From an uncultured Oscillospiraceae bacterium (GTDB lineage Bacteria; Bacillota; Clostridia; Oscillospirales; Oscillospiraceae): a stretch of DNA of 37,463 nt. The translations under genes and the position numbers were made by a program. The stretch lies in NCBI GenBank assembly GCA_949935795.1, contig CATLFX010000025.1, positions 1-37,463 on the forward strand. Reading direction: 5' to 3'. Every line of letters begins with the position of its first letter. Within the stretch, counting starts at the first letter, position 1. Below the pieces are notes generated by a model. That model was not told the origin of the DNA. It ran no database searches and saw nothing but the letters and a program-made list of their open reading frames with translations. This document shows positions 1 through 7,750 of this stretch, in pieces.

Positions 1-332
1 AGGGCGATCTTGCCCAGCTCCCACTTGTCCAGGTTGCGGCGGCCCTTCTGGGTGTCCAGCGCCCACTGCTTGGCCTCCAGCATACTCTCAAACGAGAACA
101 CGGCCATCTGGTAGGGCAGGCCGTGCTGTTCGCACAGCCTCTGCCGGTTGTGGCCGTCAATGACCACCATGTCCTCGTTGACAATCACCGGAGAGTAGCA
201 GCCGTTCTTGAGAATGTCCGCTTCCAGGGCGGAGAGCTGCTCCCCCGTCAGCGGGGGGAGCAGCTCGGCCATCTCAGGCAGGACGGTGGGGGTGCGCTCC
301 GTGCTGCTGTAGATGATCCCGGTGTTGCGCAT
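1..332 (-). CDS. ParB-like partition/nuclease-fold protein, cut by the window edge
   Basis: This is the N-terminal ~110 residues of a ParB-like protein; the rest lies outside the window. ParB N domains bind and load onto centromere-like DNA, and the phage and ICE relatives often serve as regulators. The diagnostic motif DGHNR is visible, followed by the conserved stretch around LEAKQWALDTQKGRRNLDKW. It starts at ATG 332-330, overlapping the ssb stop by one base (TGATG), which suggests translational coupling. It is a diverged paralogue of the complete parB at 17616-18569 in the same ssb-parB order but on the opposite strand. Family assignment is firm; its exact role is inferred. Confidence 0.85.
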   Translation of the reverse strand, partial: MRNTGIIYSSTERTPTVLPEMAELLPPLTGEQLSALEADILKNGCYSPVIVNEDMVVIDGHNRQRLCEQHGLPYQMAVFSFESMLEAKQWALDTQKGRRNLDKWELGKIA

Positions 333-703
333 CAGGCGGCAGCCTCGGCGGCGCCGTTCTCGCCGGCCACGCCAGCGGCCTCCTCCACCTTCCGGGGGGA
401 CAGGAACTCCACCTCGGTGGCCTTGATGAGAAAGCCGGGCTGGCGGGTGGGGTCCTCCGCGAAGCAGATGGTCTCGAAGTCCCCGGAGGCGGCCAGCTTG
501 CAGCCCTTATAGGCGAAGGCGGCGCACCGCTCCGCCAGAGCGCCCCGGACCTTGATGGAGATAAAGTCGGTGAGCTTGTTGCCCTCCCGGTCCCGGTAGC
601 GGCGGTCGGAGGCGATCCGCAGGATGGCGTAGGGCTTGCCGTCCTCATGGGAGCGCAGCTCCACATCGTTGGTCAGATTCCCGATTGCGGTGATCTTCAG
701 CAT
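332..703 (-). CDS. ssb: Single-stranded DNA-binding protein (short SSB, copy 1)
   Basis: A 123-aa single OB-fold SSB-like protein that would coat single-stranded DNA in replication or conjugative transfer. It opens with MLKITAIGNLTNDVELR and contains the conserved core RIASDRRYRDREG. There is no long acidic tail; the C-terminus is Ala/Glu rich. ATG 703 is preferred over ATG 709 because AAAGGAG then sits 8 bases upstream, matching the start of copy 2. It lies between the truncated adhesin (upstream) and parB (downstream). By eye it is about 65% identical in protein to the SSB at 17239, so the duplication is not recent. Confidence 0.9.
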   Translation of the reverse strand: MLKITAIGNLTNDVELRSHEDGKPYAILRIASDRRYRDREGNKLTDFISIKVRGALAERCAAFAYKGCKLAASGDFETICFAEDPTRQPGFLIKATEVEFLSPRKVEEAAGVAGENGAAEAAA

Positions 704-709
704 AGTCAT

Positions 710-780
710 TTCTCCTTTTCTGATGATATTATTTATAATGTATAGGGAAAGCGGAGGCCCCCTCCGAAGAGGGAGCCTCC
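710..780 (-). promoter_or_regulatory. Hairpin plus TACATTATA leader upstream of ssb copy 1
   Basis: Read on the minus strand, a 12-bp hairpin (arms 780-769 and 764-753, one G-U pair, UUCG loop) follows the adhesin stop. It is followed by an AT-rich tract containing TATACATTATAAAT (744-731) and then the ssb Shine-Dalgarno. The same order of hairpin, TACATTATA and Shine-Dalgarno is found before ssb copy 2 and before the replication gene at 18935. It may be a transcript-end or processing hairpin, or a -10-like promoter element. No convincing -35 was seen. Confidence 0.55.
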
Positions 781-790
781 AGGGGTGCGC

Positions 791-3700
791 TTAATACCCG
801 GTCTTGGGGAGCGGGGTGGGCTTGCCGTAGACGGTGGTGACCCAGCGGCTGATGGCCTGCACCCAGACCCCGTTGTAAGTGCCGCCCACATCAGCGATGT
901 TGACGAAGCTGCTGCCAGCCTTGAGACCGGCCACGGCGGTACACTTGATCTGGGGCTTCTCCACCTGGGCGAAGCCAGCCGGGGCCTGACCGAACACGAA
1001 CATCACTTCCGTCACCCGCTCATTGGCCGCGAGGCCCAGGGCGGCGGGGGATGCCTGGAGGGTGTAGTTCCTGCTGGTGGACAGATTGTCCGCCAGCGTC
1101 CGGTACTCGCCGCCGTTCACCCGGTAGGTGATCTTGTACACGCCGGGGAAGTTGTAGGTCCCGGTAACGATGGTGTTCAGGCGCACCTGGGCGGGAAGCG
1201 TATCCCTCCAATAAAAATTGTCCAGCCGGACATTGGAATTGTTGGCGATGCCGGACAGCACATAGTTTACCGGCTGGCCCGCCATGGCCTCCTTGGGTCC
1301 GGTCTTGGTGATGGATACGCCGGTGGTGAGGCTCTTGTTGGTCACCTCGAAGCGGAGGATCTGGCCCTCATGCTCCAGATAGGCGGTCAGCTCCTGGTCG
1401 CTCACGCCGTAGTTGGCCGGGGCCTTGGTCTCCCGGATGGTGTACCGGCCCAGGGGCAGGGGCTTGGAGGAGGCCAGACCACGGTTGTCGCTCTTGATGG
1501 TGTCCACCAGATTGCCCGCCTTGTCGTAGATCTCGAACACAGCCCCCTCCAGCAGCGTCCCGGCAGGCAGGCCGTTTGTGGAGTTGTAGTCCGCAGACTT
1601 CTTCACGATCTGGATCTGCGCGGTGATGGGGATGTTCTTCCACTCGATCAGGGTGGTCTCGCCAGCGGTCACATAGACCGTTTTCATCTGGGTATCGGGG
1701 ACATAGCCCTCATTTTCCAGTTCCCGCAGGTAGTAGCGGCCAGAGGTGGTCAAGCCCTCAATGTAAACATACCCGGAATTGTCAGAGGTGTACTGCCCGA
1801 TGGGGGTATTGATGCTGTCGTACAGCAGGAAGGTCACGCCCTGGATGCCCTTGCCGGTGACGCTGTCCGTCTTATGGATCAGAATCCCGCTGAAAGGCTT
1901 GTTTTCCACAGTCAGGGTGGTGTTTTTGCCATTTTCCATGGTGAAATAATGGCGTGTGGCGTCCAGCTTGTAGCCCTTCGCCGCTTCCGTCTCCAGGGCA
2001 TAGTAATTTCCGGCGTCCAGCGTGAGAGACACCCGGCCATCGCTGCCGGTGGTGACTATCTCCATCAGAGCATCGTCCGAGGCGCGGCGGATCTCGAAGG
2101 TCACGTTGGGGATGCGCTTCTCCTTGTTCCCCTCCACCACTTTGATGAGTTCGAAGGTCCCGATGGGATCATTCTCAAACACCAGATCGTTGCCGCCGTT
2201 GGTCCCACCGCCTACATTGGCGCCGCCGCCGGGGGTGACGTTGGCGGTTCCGCTGTTCACGGTGTTGGAGCCGTTTTTGACGGTGATGGTCTGGGGGGTG
2301 CTATTCAGAACATAGCCCTCCGGCACTTTGGTTTCGGTGACTACCACGGTGCTGCCGGGAACCAAGCCAGTTACAACGACAGTCCCATCCTTGCCGGTGG
2401 TGTAACGCCCCAGCACAGTGCCATTGCCGTCCTTTACCGTGAACTCGGTGCCGGGGATGGGCTTGCCGGTGACAGAGTCCAGCTTGGTCAGCGTCAGGCT
2501 GCACAGGGGTTCGTTCAGGAAGGTGAGGGTCTGGGTGTCCATGGGGTTCACGGTGACGGTCTGGGTCTGGGTACTCTGGTCGATGACGTAGCCGGGAGCG
2601 GGCTTGACCTCCTTGACCACCACAGTGCCGGTGATGCCGCTGATGCGGATCTCGCCCTTGTCATCGGTGGTGTACAGGCCGTTGCTGCTCAGATGCCCGT
2701 TGTCATTGTCAACGTACCCGCCGTTGGCGTAGGTGAGCTGGAACTGCGTGCCTGCGATGAGAGCGCCGGTCACACTGTCTTTCTTTTGGATGACCAGCGT
2801 CCCGGCCCGCTTGTTCCAGAAGATGAGTTCGGGGGCCTGGGGTCCTGCGGTGATCTTCACACTCTTAGGCGTCCCATCCAGCACGAAGCCCTCCACGGTC
2901 TTGATCTCCCTGGCGGTGATCACGGTTCCGGGTTCCAGCCCCTCGATCACGATCTCACCTGCGGCGTTGGTGTAGAAGGTGCCATCGCCGGGGCCGACAG
3001 GCGCGCCGCTGCCGTCCACGACCTTGAAGGCCACGCCAGCCAGAGGCTCGTTGGCGGTCCCCTCAATGTACTTGTGGATCGTGAGGTTTACGGTAGGATC
3101 ATTCTCGAAGGTCAGGTCGTTTCCATTGCCGGTATTGGTGTTTCCTCCTGCGGGTCCGCCGCTGCTCACGGTGTTGGAGCCATTTTTCACGATGATGGTC
3201 TGAGGCGTGGTGTTCAAGACATAGCCATACGGCACCTTGGTCTCGGACACCACCACGGTGCTGCCCGGTACGAGGCCGGTGACCGTCACAGTGCCATCCT
3301 TGCCGGTGGTGTAGCTGCCCAGAAGATTGCCGTTGCCGTCTTTCACCGCGAACACCGTACCCGGCACAGGCTTGCCGGTGACGGAGTCCAGCTTGGTCAG
3401 CGTCAGGCTGCACAGGGGGTCGTTCAGGAAGGTCAGGGTCTGGGTATCCAGGGGGTTCACCGTGACGGTCTGGGTCTGGGTACTCTGGTCGATGACGTAG
3501 CCGGGGGCGGGGTTGACCTCCTTGGCCACCACGGTGCCGGTGATGCCGCTGATGCGGATCTCGCCCTTGTCATCGGTGGTATAGAGACCATTGCTGCTGA
3601 GATGTCCGTTGTCATTGTCCACATACCCGCCGTTGGCGTAGGTGAGCTGGAACTGCGCGCCCGCGATGAGAGCGCCGGTCACGCTGTCTTTCTTTTGAAT

Positions 3701-4909
3701 GACCAGGGTCCCGGCCCGCTTGTTCCAGAACGTCAACTGCTGCACATGGCCCGCCTCGATCTTGATGTCCTGGGGAGTGCCATCGAGGACGTACCCTTCC
3801 ACAGTCTTGACCTCACGGGCAATAACGGTGGTGCCGGGTTCAATGCCCGTCAGGACGATCTCGCCGGATTTGTCGGTGTAGTAGAGGCCGTCATCCGGTC
3901 CGACAGCGGCGCCGGCTCCGTCCACCACCCGGAAGGCCACGCCGGACAGCGGTTCGTTCTCGGTCCCTTCGATAAATTTGCGGATGATCAGCGTGGTGCC
4001 GGGTTCATCGTCAAAGATCAGGCTGTTGGCTACGCCGGTGCGTACCACGATGCTCTTGGGCGTTTCATCGAGGATATAGCCCTTGGGGGCCTTTTTCTCG
4101 GAGACGACCACGGTGGAATTGGGAGCCAGCCCGGTGACGGTGACAGTGCCATCGGTGCCGGTGGTGTAGATCCCGTTGTCGGGGCCGACCACATGGCCAT
4201 CGCTGTACTGCACCATAAACTCAGCGCCCTTCAGGGGCTTCTTGGTCACCGCGTCCCGCTTCAGGATCGTCAGGGTGCAGAGCGGGTCATCATAAAACCG
4301 GATGGTCTGGGTGTCCCCGGCGTTGACCACCACGGTCTGGGGGGTGGGGTCCTTGCGGTAATTGTCCGGCGCCTTTTCCTCAGACACCACATAGGTGCCG
4401 GGGAGCAGCTTGGACAGCACGATCTGACCGTTGACATCGGTGGTGTAGAGGCCATTGGAGGAGGTGAGGCCCTCGTTGTCCGGGGTCAGCTCTCCATTGG
4501 CGGTCATCACCTTGAACTGTGCGCCGGAGAGGGGCTGTTTGGTGACGCTGTCGTATTTCTCAATGATCAAACCGCCCTTGCGGGTGTTCTTGATCACCAC
4601 GGTCTGGGTATCGCCGCCCTGCCCAATGACCACGTTGGTGGAGGGCGTGTCGATGACATACCCGCCGTCCGGGGCCTTGATCTCATTGATCACATAGGCA
4701 CCGGGGGCCAGATTGGTGATCTTGATCTCGCCCTGGGCATCGGTGGTGAAGATGCCGTTCTGGGTCAAAGTGGATGTGCCGATGACACCGTCCAGGCCCA
4801 CCTCGCACCCAGCGGCGGTCGTGATCCTGAACTCGGCTCCGGGCAGCACCTCGTTGGTCTGGCTGTCCCGTTTCTGGATGATCAGGCTGCCTTTCGGCTG
4901 GTTTTTGAA
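791..4909 (-). pseudogene. 5'-truncated Cna-B repeat adhesin (silent cassette or remnant)
   Basis: An open frame of about 1370 codons ending in LPKTGY-stop. It holds 12 Cna-B/SpaA-like modules of ~90-100 aa, then the same C-terminal domain as the intact adhesin at 10480. Homology starts abruptly at FKNQP (4909), corresponding to the boundary between modules 8 and 9 of the intact protein. Upstream, the frame runs through the terminator at 4937-4966 to a TAA near 4987 with no ATG, GTG or TTG in between. The first internal candidate, GTG 4849, lies inside a module without a Shine-Dalgarno. Signal peptide and thioester head are missing. No frameshift or internal stop was found, so decay is recent or the sequence is kept as a recombination donor. 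A three-module block is duplicated in tandem. Confidence 0.85.
2160..4000 (-). repeat. Tandem duplication of a three-module Cna-B block
   Basis: Inside the truncated adhesin, two consecutive ~0.9-kb units (about 4000-3096 and 3095-2160, reading along the minus strand) each encode the same module order. Each has a module with IEGT.NEPL, one opening TLVIQKKDSVTGALIAG, and one opening SLTLTKLDSVTGKP, followed by a Gly/Asn/Thr-rich linker. The second and third modules are almost identical in protein between the units. The intact adhesin has only one clear copy of this triplet (modules 11-13). Confidence 0.7.
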
Positions 4910-4936
4910 TCTTGTGTAGATAAACAGGATGCAAGC

Positions 4937-4966
4937 AAAAAATCCGCACTTTTGTGCGGATTTTTT
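4937..4966. terminator. Perfect bidirectional terminator at the broken end of the adhesin cassette
   Basis: Arms AAAAAATCCGCAC (4937-4949) and GTGCGGATTTTTT (4954-4966) form a perfect 13-bp stem with a TTTT loop and a six-base T run on both strands. It lies 28 bp outside the point where adhesin homology stops. It would block transcription entering the silent cassette from the right as well as leftward readout into region 2. Confidence 0.85.
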
Positions 4967-5082
4967 CGCCTGCTCACTCGCTTTTTAATCGTATTGAGAA
5001 GAAAATGAAGTTGTTTTGAAAATTAGGGGGCGTGATTTCAAAATTACGAAAAAAGATGCAAGTAACGGCGACATACTGAGGG

Positions 5083-5094
5083 GGACCTGGGTCC
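5083..5094. repeat. Short inverted repeat in the gap before the 70-aa gene
   Basis: GGACC and GGTCC flank a TG spacer in the AT-rich gap 4967-5122. It is operator-like in shape only. Nothing else was recognised in this gap apart from the terminator on its left. Confidence 0.3.
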
Positions 5095-5122
5095 TTGGAA
5101 TACAATAGAGGGGAGGGAAAAA

Positions 5123-5335
5123 TTGAAACGCTTTTATATCTTTAAGGACGGAGTGCAGTTAGGGAGCACTGTTACCAGAGAAAGCGCAATCGCCCTGATA
5201 CGCAGTCACCAAGAATTTGAAACACACCCCTTTTTGCGATCTGAGTTCAGCATGATAGAGGGGGAGGAAGAATTCATCCGCTACCCGTCTCTTCAAAAGA
5301 AACCGGCCAAACGGGACAAGGGAAGGGAGCGGTAG
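5123..5335 (+). CDS. Conserved small protein of unknown function (70 aa)
   Basis: TTG start with GGGAGGG six to eight bases upstream, giving MKRFYIFKDGVQLGSTVTRE. The chain is charged and soluble, with no membrane segment or cysteine pair. The body resembles small proteins common on Clostridia mobile elements, but I cannot name a function. The C-terminus KRDKGRER-stop carries the basic-patch plus Glu-Arg ending seen on many genes in this window. It stands alone, with gaps of over 100 bp on both sides, and is AT-richer than its neighbours. Confidence 0.7.
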   Translation: MKRFYIFKDGVQLGSTVTRESAIALIRSHQEFETHPFLRSEFSMIEGEEEFIRYPSLQKKPAKRDKGRER

Positions 5336-5346
5336 AACCCGCTCCC
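5325..5346 (+). terminator. Hairpin overlapping the stop of the 70-aa gene
   Basis: GGGAGCGG (5325-5332) pairs with CCGCTCCC (5339-5346) around a six-base loop containing the TAG stop. No T run follows, so it is a weak terminator at best or a 3'-end stabiliser. Confidence 0.35.
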
Positions 5347-5429
5347 CCGCTGTTCTCATTGGTGGTTTTGCTTCATCTGTCCGTCCTTCCTTGGTGGTGT
5401 TGGTAATAGCTTTCGCCATGCCTTTTGGG

Positions 5430-5435
5430 TATACT
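5430..5435 (+). promoter_or_regulatory. Candidate -10 box for the 5465 gene
   Basis: TATACT sits about 30 bases upstream of the ATG, with the Shine-Dalgarno AAAGGAG in between. The hexamer 17 bases further upstream (TAGCTT) is a poor -35, so this is only a tentative sigma-A-type promoter. Confidence 0.35.
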
Positions 5436-5464
5436 AGCTTCACCAACAGGAAAGGAGCAGCGAC

Positions 5465-5734
5465 ATGAGCGACAGCAAGAATGAACGTAATGTGGGCAGC
5501 GGGACCACGGGTCAGGAAAATATACGCCAGGCGATCCTCGATTTTATAACTTTTGAGGACGAGACCTCGCAAGTATGGCCCTGGGCCATGACCGCAGAGG
5601 AAATTCTTCAAAATGAAGAAATCTTGCAAAAGATAGCGGTGACCGTGCGGTCTGACATCTCAGGCAAATGTGATACGGACGAGCTGTACGATACAATCAG
5701 CGAGATCGTCGGCGTCAACCCGACGCTTCATTGA
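5465..5734 (+). CDS. Hypothetical acidic protein (89 aa)
   Basis: ATG start with GGAAAGGAG upstream. The product is acidic, with Asn/Ser/Gly at the N-terminus followed by a predicted helical body (EEILQNEEILQKIAVTVRSD). No known domain, membrane span or metal motif was recognised. It precedes the ribbon-helix-helix gene by 15 bases and is probably co-transcribed with it. Confidence 0.65.
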   Translation: MSDSKNERNVGSGTTGQENIRQAILDFITFEDETSQVWPWAMTAEEILQNEEILQKIAVTVRSDISGKCDTDELYDTISEIVGVNPTLH

Positions 5735-5749
5735 GAGGAGGACAATGCC

Positions 5750-6178
5750 ATGCCAGCTACGATCAATTTATGCGCAAAAATACCAGTCGACCTGCACCAG
5801 CGCGTCTGCGAGGGAAAAGAGCAGACGGGCCAGACCACCAGCCAGTACATCACGGACCTGCTGACCGAATACTTTAAACTGAAAGAAAATGGGGGTAATG
5901 AAATCATGACGAACGGAAAAACCAGGACGATGGCCTTCCAGATTGGAGAAGATTTTTTTCAGCGGATCAAGGTCCACCTGGACCGGGAGAGCGCCCGGCT
6001 GGGCCGCAAGCTCACCCAGCGGGAGTTCGTGCTGGGGCTCATCGAGCAGGCGCTGGCGGAGGCCGAAGCCCAGGCTGACGCCGGGGACGAGGCCGACACC
6101 GCCCCTGTCAGCCCCGGTGAGGCCCCGGAGGAGCCGAACGAGGAGGAGGACCAGACGGAGGACACGGACCAGCGTTGA
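5750..6178 (+). CDS. Double ribbon-helix-helix DNA-binding protein
   Basis: A 142-aa protein with two CopG/Arc-like segments. One is at residues ~3-45 (TINLCAKIPVDLHQRV, then helices ending ITDLLTEYF). The other is at ~58-100 (TMAFQIGEDFFQRIKVHL, then REFVLGLIEQAL). An acidic tail of about 40 residues rich in Glu, Asp and Pro follows. Each segment has the short beta strand followed by two helices typical of the fold. One chain with two units could bind an operator as a pseudo-dimer. It is likely a transcriptional or partition regulator of the element. The start follows GAGAGGAGG. A strong terminator follows it. Confidence 0.7.
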   Translation: MPATINLCAKIPVDLHQRVCEGKEQTGQTTSQYITDLLTEYFKLKENGGNEIMTNGKTRTMAFQIGEDFFQRIKVHLDRESARLGRKLTQREFVLGLIEQALAEAEAQADAGDEADTAPVSPGEAPEEPNEEEDQTEDTDQR

Positions 6179-6212
6179 GCCCCCCCAGGGCCCCGCATGG
6201 CCCACAAAAGCG

Positions 6213-6259
6213 ACGGCCTCGGAGTCTGCCCGAGTTGGGCTGCCTCCGAGGCCGTTTTT
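6213..6259. terminator. Terminator between convergent genes
   Basis: ACGGCCTCGGAG (6213-6224) pairs perfectly with CTCCGAGGCCGT (6244-6255), followed by TTTTT. On the minus strand a shorter TTTT run also follows, so it can end both the ribbon-helix-helix transcript and the minus-strand zinc-ribbon gene. Confidence 0.85.
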
Positions 6260-6264
6260 CGTGT

Positions 6265-6444
6265 TCAGCCGGCCATGGCGGGCGCGGCGTCCTGCCACAC
6301 GTCCTCCCGTTTCCGGGCCTGGAAGGCCCGGCTCTCATCCAGGGTGGCCGTGCGGATGTGGCCCAGTTTCCCGCAGTCCGGGCACTGGACGGGCTTGGCC
6401 GCCGCCTCCAGCTCAAAGTGGCAGTGATCGCATACGAATACCAT
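6265..6444 (-). CDS. Small zinc-ribbon protein (59 aa)
   Basis: MVFVCDHCHFELEAAAKPVQ is followed by CPDCG, giving a CxxC...CxxC zinc-ribbon or rubredoxin-like knuckle at residues ~5-25, then a charged tail. Such small zinc ribbons occur on Clostridia mobile elements; the partner is unknown. ATG 6444 is chosen because GGGGAG lies about 10 bases upstream. A longer GTG start at 6489 lacks a ribosome site. It is the only apparently intact minus-strand gene right of 5000 and has its own promoter at 6516-6544. Confidence 0.7.
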   Translation of the reverse strand: MVFVCDHCHFELEAAAKPVQCPDCGKLGHIRTATLDESRAFQARKREDVWQDAAPAMAG

Positions 6445-6478
6445 GTTTTCCACGCTCCCCGTGCAGTTCAATATCGGA

Positions 6479-6499
6479 GGCACAGCCACCGGCTGTGCC
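6479..6499 (-). promoter_or_regulatory. 5'-UTR hairpin of the zinc-ribbon gene
   Basis: GGCACAGCC (6479-6487) and GGCTGTGCC (6491-6499) form a perfect 9-bp stem with a three-base loop. It lies between the predicted transcription start (~6509) and the ATG at 6444 on the minus strand. It has no T run, so it is more likely a leader structure or repressor site than a terminator. Confidence 0.45.
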
Positions 6500-6515
6500 C
6501 CGCTTGTCTAGAAAC

Positions 6516-6544
6516 AGTATACCACCCAGGCTCTGTAGTATCAA
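6516..6544 (-). promoter_or_regulatory. Sigma-A-type promoter for the zinc-ribbon gene
   Basis: On the minus strand, TTGATA (6544-6539) and TATACT (6521-6516) are separated by exactly 17 bp. This is the best promoter match seen in the window. Transcription would begin near 6509 and run through the hairpin at 6479-6499. Confidence 0.65.
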
Positions 6545-6680
6545 CCCATAGTGGTGCATTCTGCATTATCCACAAAATAGAGTATACATAACAACCGATT
6601 CCCAGCCCTTCCCAGCGGGAAGCAAGCCCCGCAAGGGCTTTGCCGGACCGTCAAAACAACGAAAGGGAAACTACTGAACA

Positions 6681-6727
6681 GGCCGGGAGGGCGCCCCCAA
6701 TTGTGAGGCGCCCTCCCGGCCGGTTTT
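6681..6727 (+). terminator. Strong hairpin with short T run ahead of the surface operon
   Basis: A perfect 15-bp GC-rich stem (6681-6695 with 6707-6721, 11-base loop) followed by GGTTTT, ending 27 bp before the start of the TOPRIM gene. A terminator directly upstream of an operon, in a 300-bp non-coding leader (6445-6754), suggests attenuation or read-through control. A weak TATACA at 6583-6588 could be the -10 box of the leader transcript. Nothing else was recognised in the leader. Confidence 0.7.
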
Positions 6728-6754
6728 GCGTTTCAGCCGAAGGAGGTGAACACC

Positions 6755-7699
6755 ATGAGACAGCGGACAGACCAGGAGAACTTCTGGAAGTTCACGGACG
6801 AGGAGATGGATACGGTCAAAAATACGGACCTGCCGGACCTGCTGGAACACCTGGGTTACCATCTGAAGCGGACTGGGCGGTACTACACCACCACAGAGAT
6901 GGACAGCCTGATGATCAAGGACCGCCGTACCTGGAAGCGGTACTCCAGCGGCAAGGGCGGCGACGCCATCACCTTCCTCCAGGAATTTGAGGGGAAGGGT
7001 TTCCGGGAGGCGGTGGACTACCTGCTGGAGTTCAATGGGCGGGCCCGGGCCCCCGACGAGGACAGGCGGTCCAGGGCTCCCCCCGAGGCGGAAAAGCGGC
7101 CTGAGTTCGTCTTGCCCCCGGCCAACGGGGACAACCGACGTGTCTTTGGTTACCTGCGCAAGCGGGGCATCGCCCCCCAGGTGATCCGGATGTTCCTCAA
7201 CACCGGCCTGCTCTATGAGGACGAGAAGTACCACAACTGCGTGTTCGTGGGCCGGGACGGCGAGGGCGTCCCCCGGTTCGCCAGCAAGCGTGGCACCTAT
7301 GACAAGGACGGCGCCAGCTTCAAGCGGGACGTGCTGGGCAGCGACAAAAGCGTGGCCTTCCCCATCCCCTGCGACCCCGCCATCCCCTGGGTGGTGGTGT
7401 TCGAGGCCCCCATCGACCTGATGAGCTTCTGTACCCTCCACCGTGAGGCCATGTCCAACGCCATCGCCCTGTGCGGGCTCTACGAGGGCGGGCTGGACCG
7501 CTACCTGAAGGACCACCCCCACCTGAACCATGTGGTGCTGTGTCTGGACAACGACGGCCCAGGCCAGGAGGTGGCGAAAAGGCTCCGGGCAGAGTACGAG
7601 GGCCGAGGGCTGAAGGTGTCCGCCCGGGTCCCACCCAGGGGCAAAGACTGGAACGAGTATCTTCAAAACCGTGGCCCGCCCCGGGAAAGGGGGCGGTAG
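6755..7699 (+). CDS. DUF3991/TOPRIM primase-like protein
   Basis: A 314-aa protein of the type found on ICEs and conjugative plasmids. The N-terminal part (~20-95) has the DUF3991-like pattern including KDRRTWKRYSSGKGGDAITF. A linker follows, then a TOPRIM domain with the catalytic Glu at ~217 (VVVFEAPIDLMS) and the Asp motif LDNDGPG at ~264-270. TOPRIM proteins of this type are thought to prime DNA after single-strand transfer. No zinc CHC2 finger is visible. ATG 6755 is chosen because AAGGAGG lies 8 bases upstream. It heads the surface/transfer operon. Confidence 0.85.
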   Translation: MRQRTDQENFWKFTDEEMDTVKNTDLPDLLEHLGYHLKRTGRYYTTTEMDSLMIKDRRTWKRYSSGKGGDAITFLQEFEGKGFREAVDYLLEFNGRARAPDEDRRSRAPPEAEKRPEFVLPPANGDNRRVFGYLRKRGIAPQVIRMFLNTGLLYEDEKYHNCVFVGRDGEGVPRFASKRGTYDKDGASFKRDVLGSDKSVAFPIPCDPAIPWVVVFEAPIDLMSFCTLHREAMSNAIALCGLYEGGLDRYLKDHPHLNHVVLCLDNDGPGQEVAKRLRAEYEGRGLKVSARVPPRGKDWNEYLQNRGPPRERGR

Positions 7700-7750
7700 T
7701 GTGACATAACTTTTACGGAATAAATCTAAATGGAAAAGAGGAAAAATCAG

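Noticed and set aside
4849-4851. GTG as the start of the left adhesin
   Set aside because: It lies inside a Cna-B module, has no Shine-Dalgarno, and homology continues upstream to 4909. The gene is truncated, not short.
785-5008. 1407-aa open frame on the plus strand
   Set aside because: It is the antisense shadow of the Cna-B repeat cassette. Its His/Gly/Val-rich composition has no recognisable domains, and there is no ribosome site.
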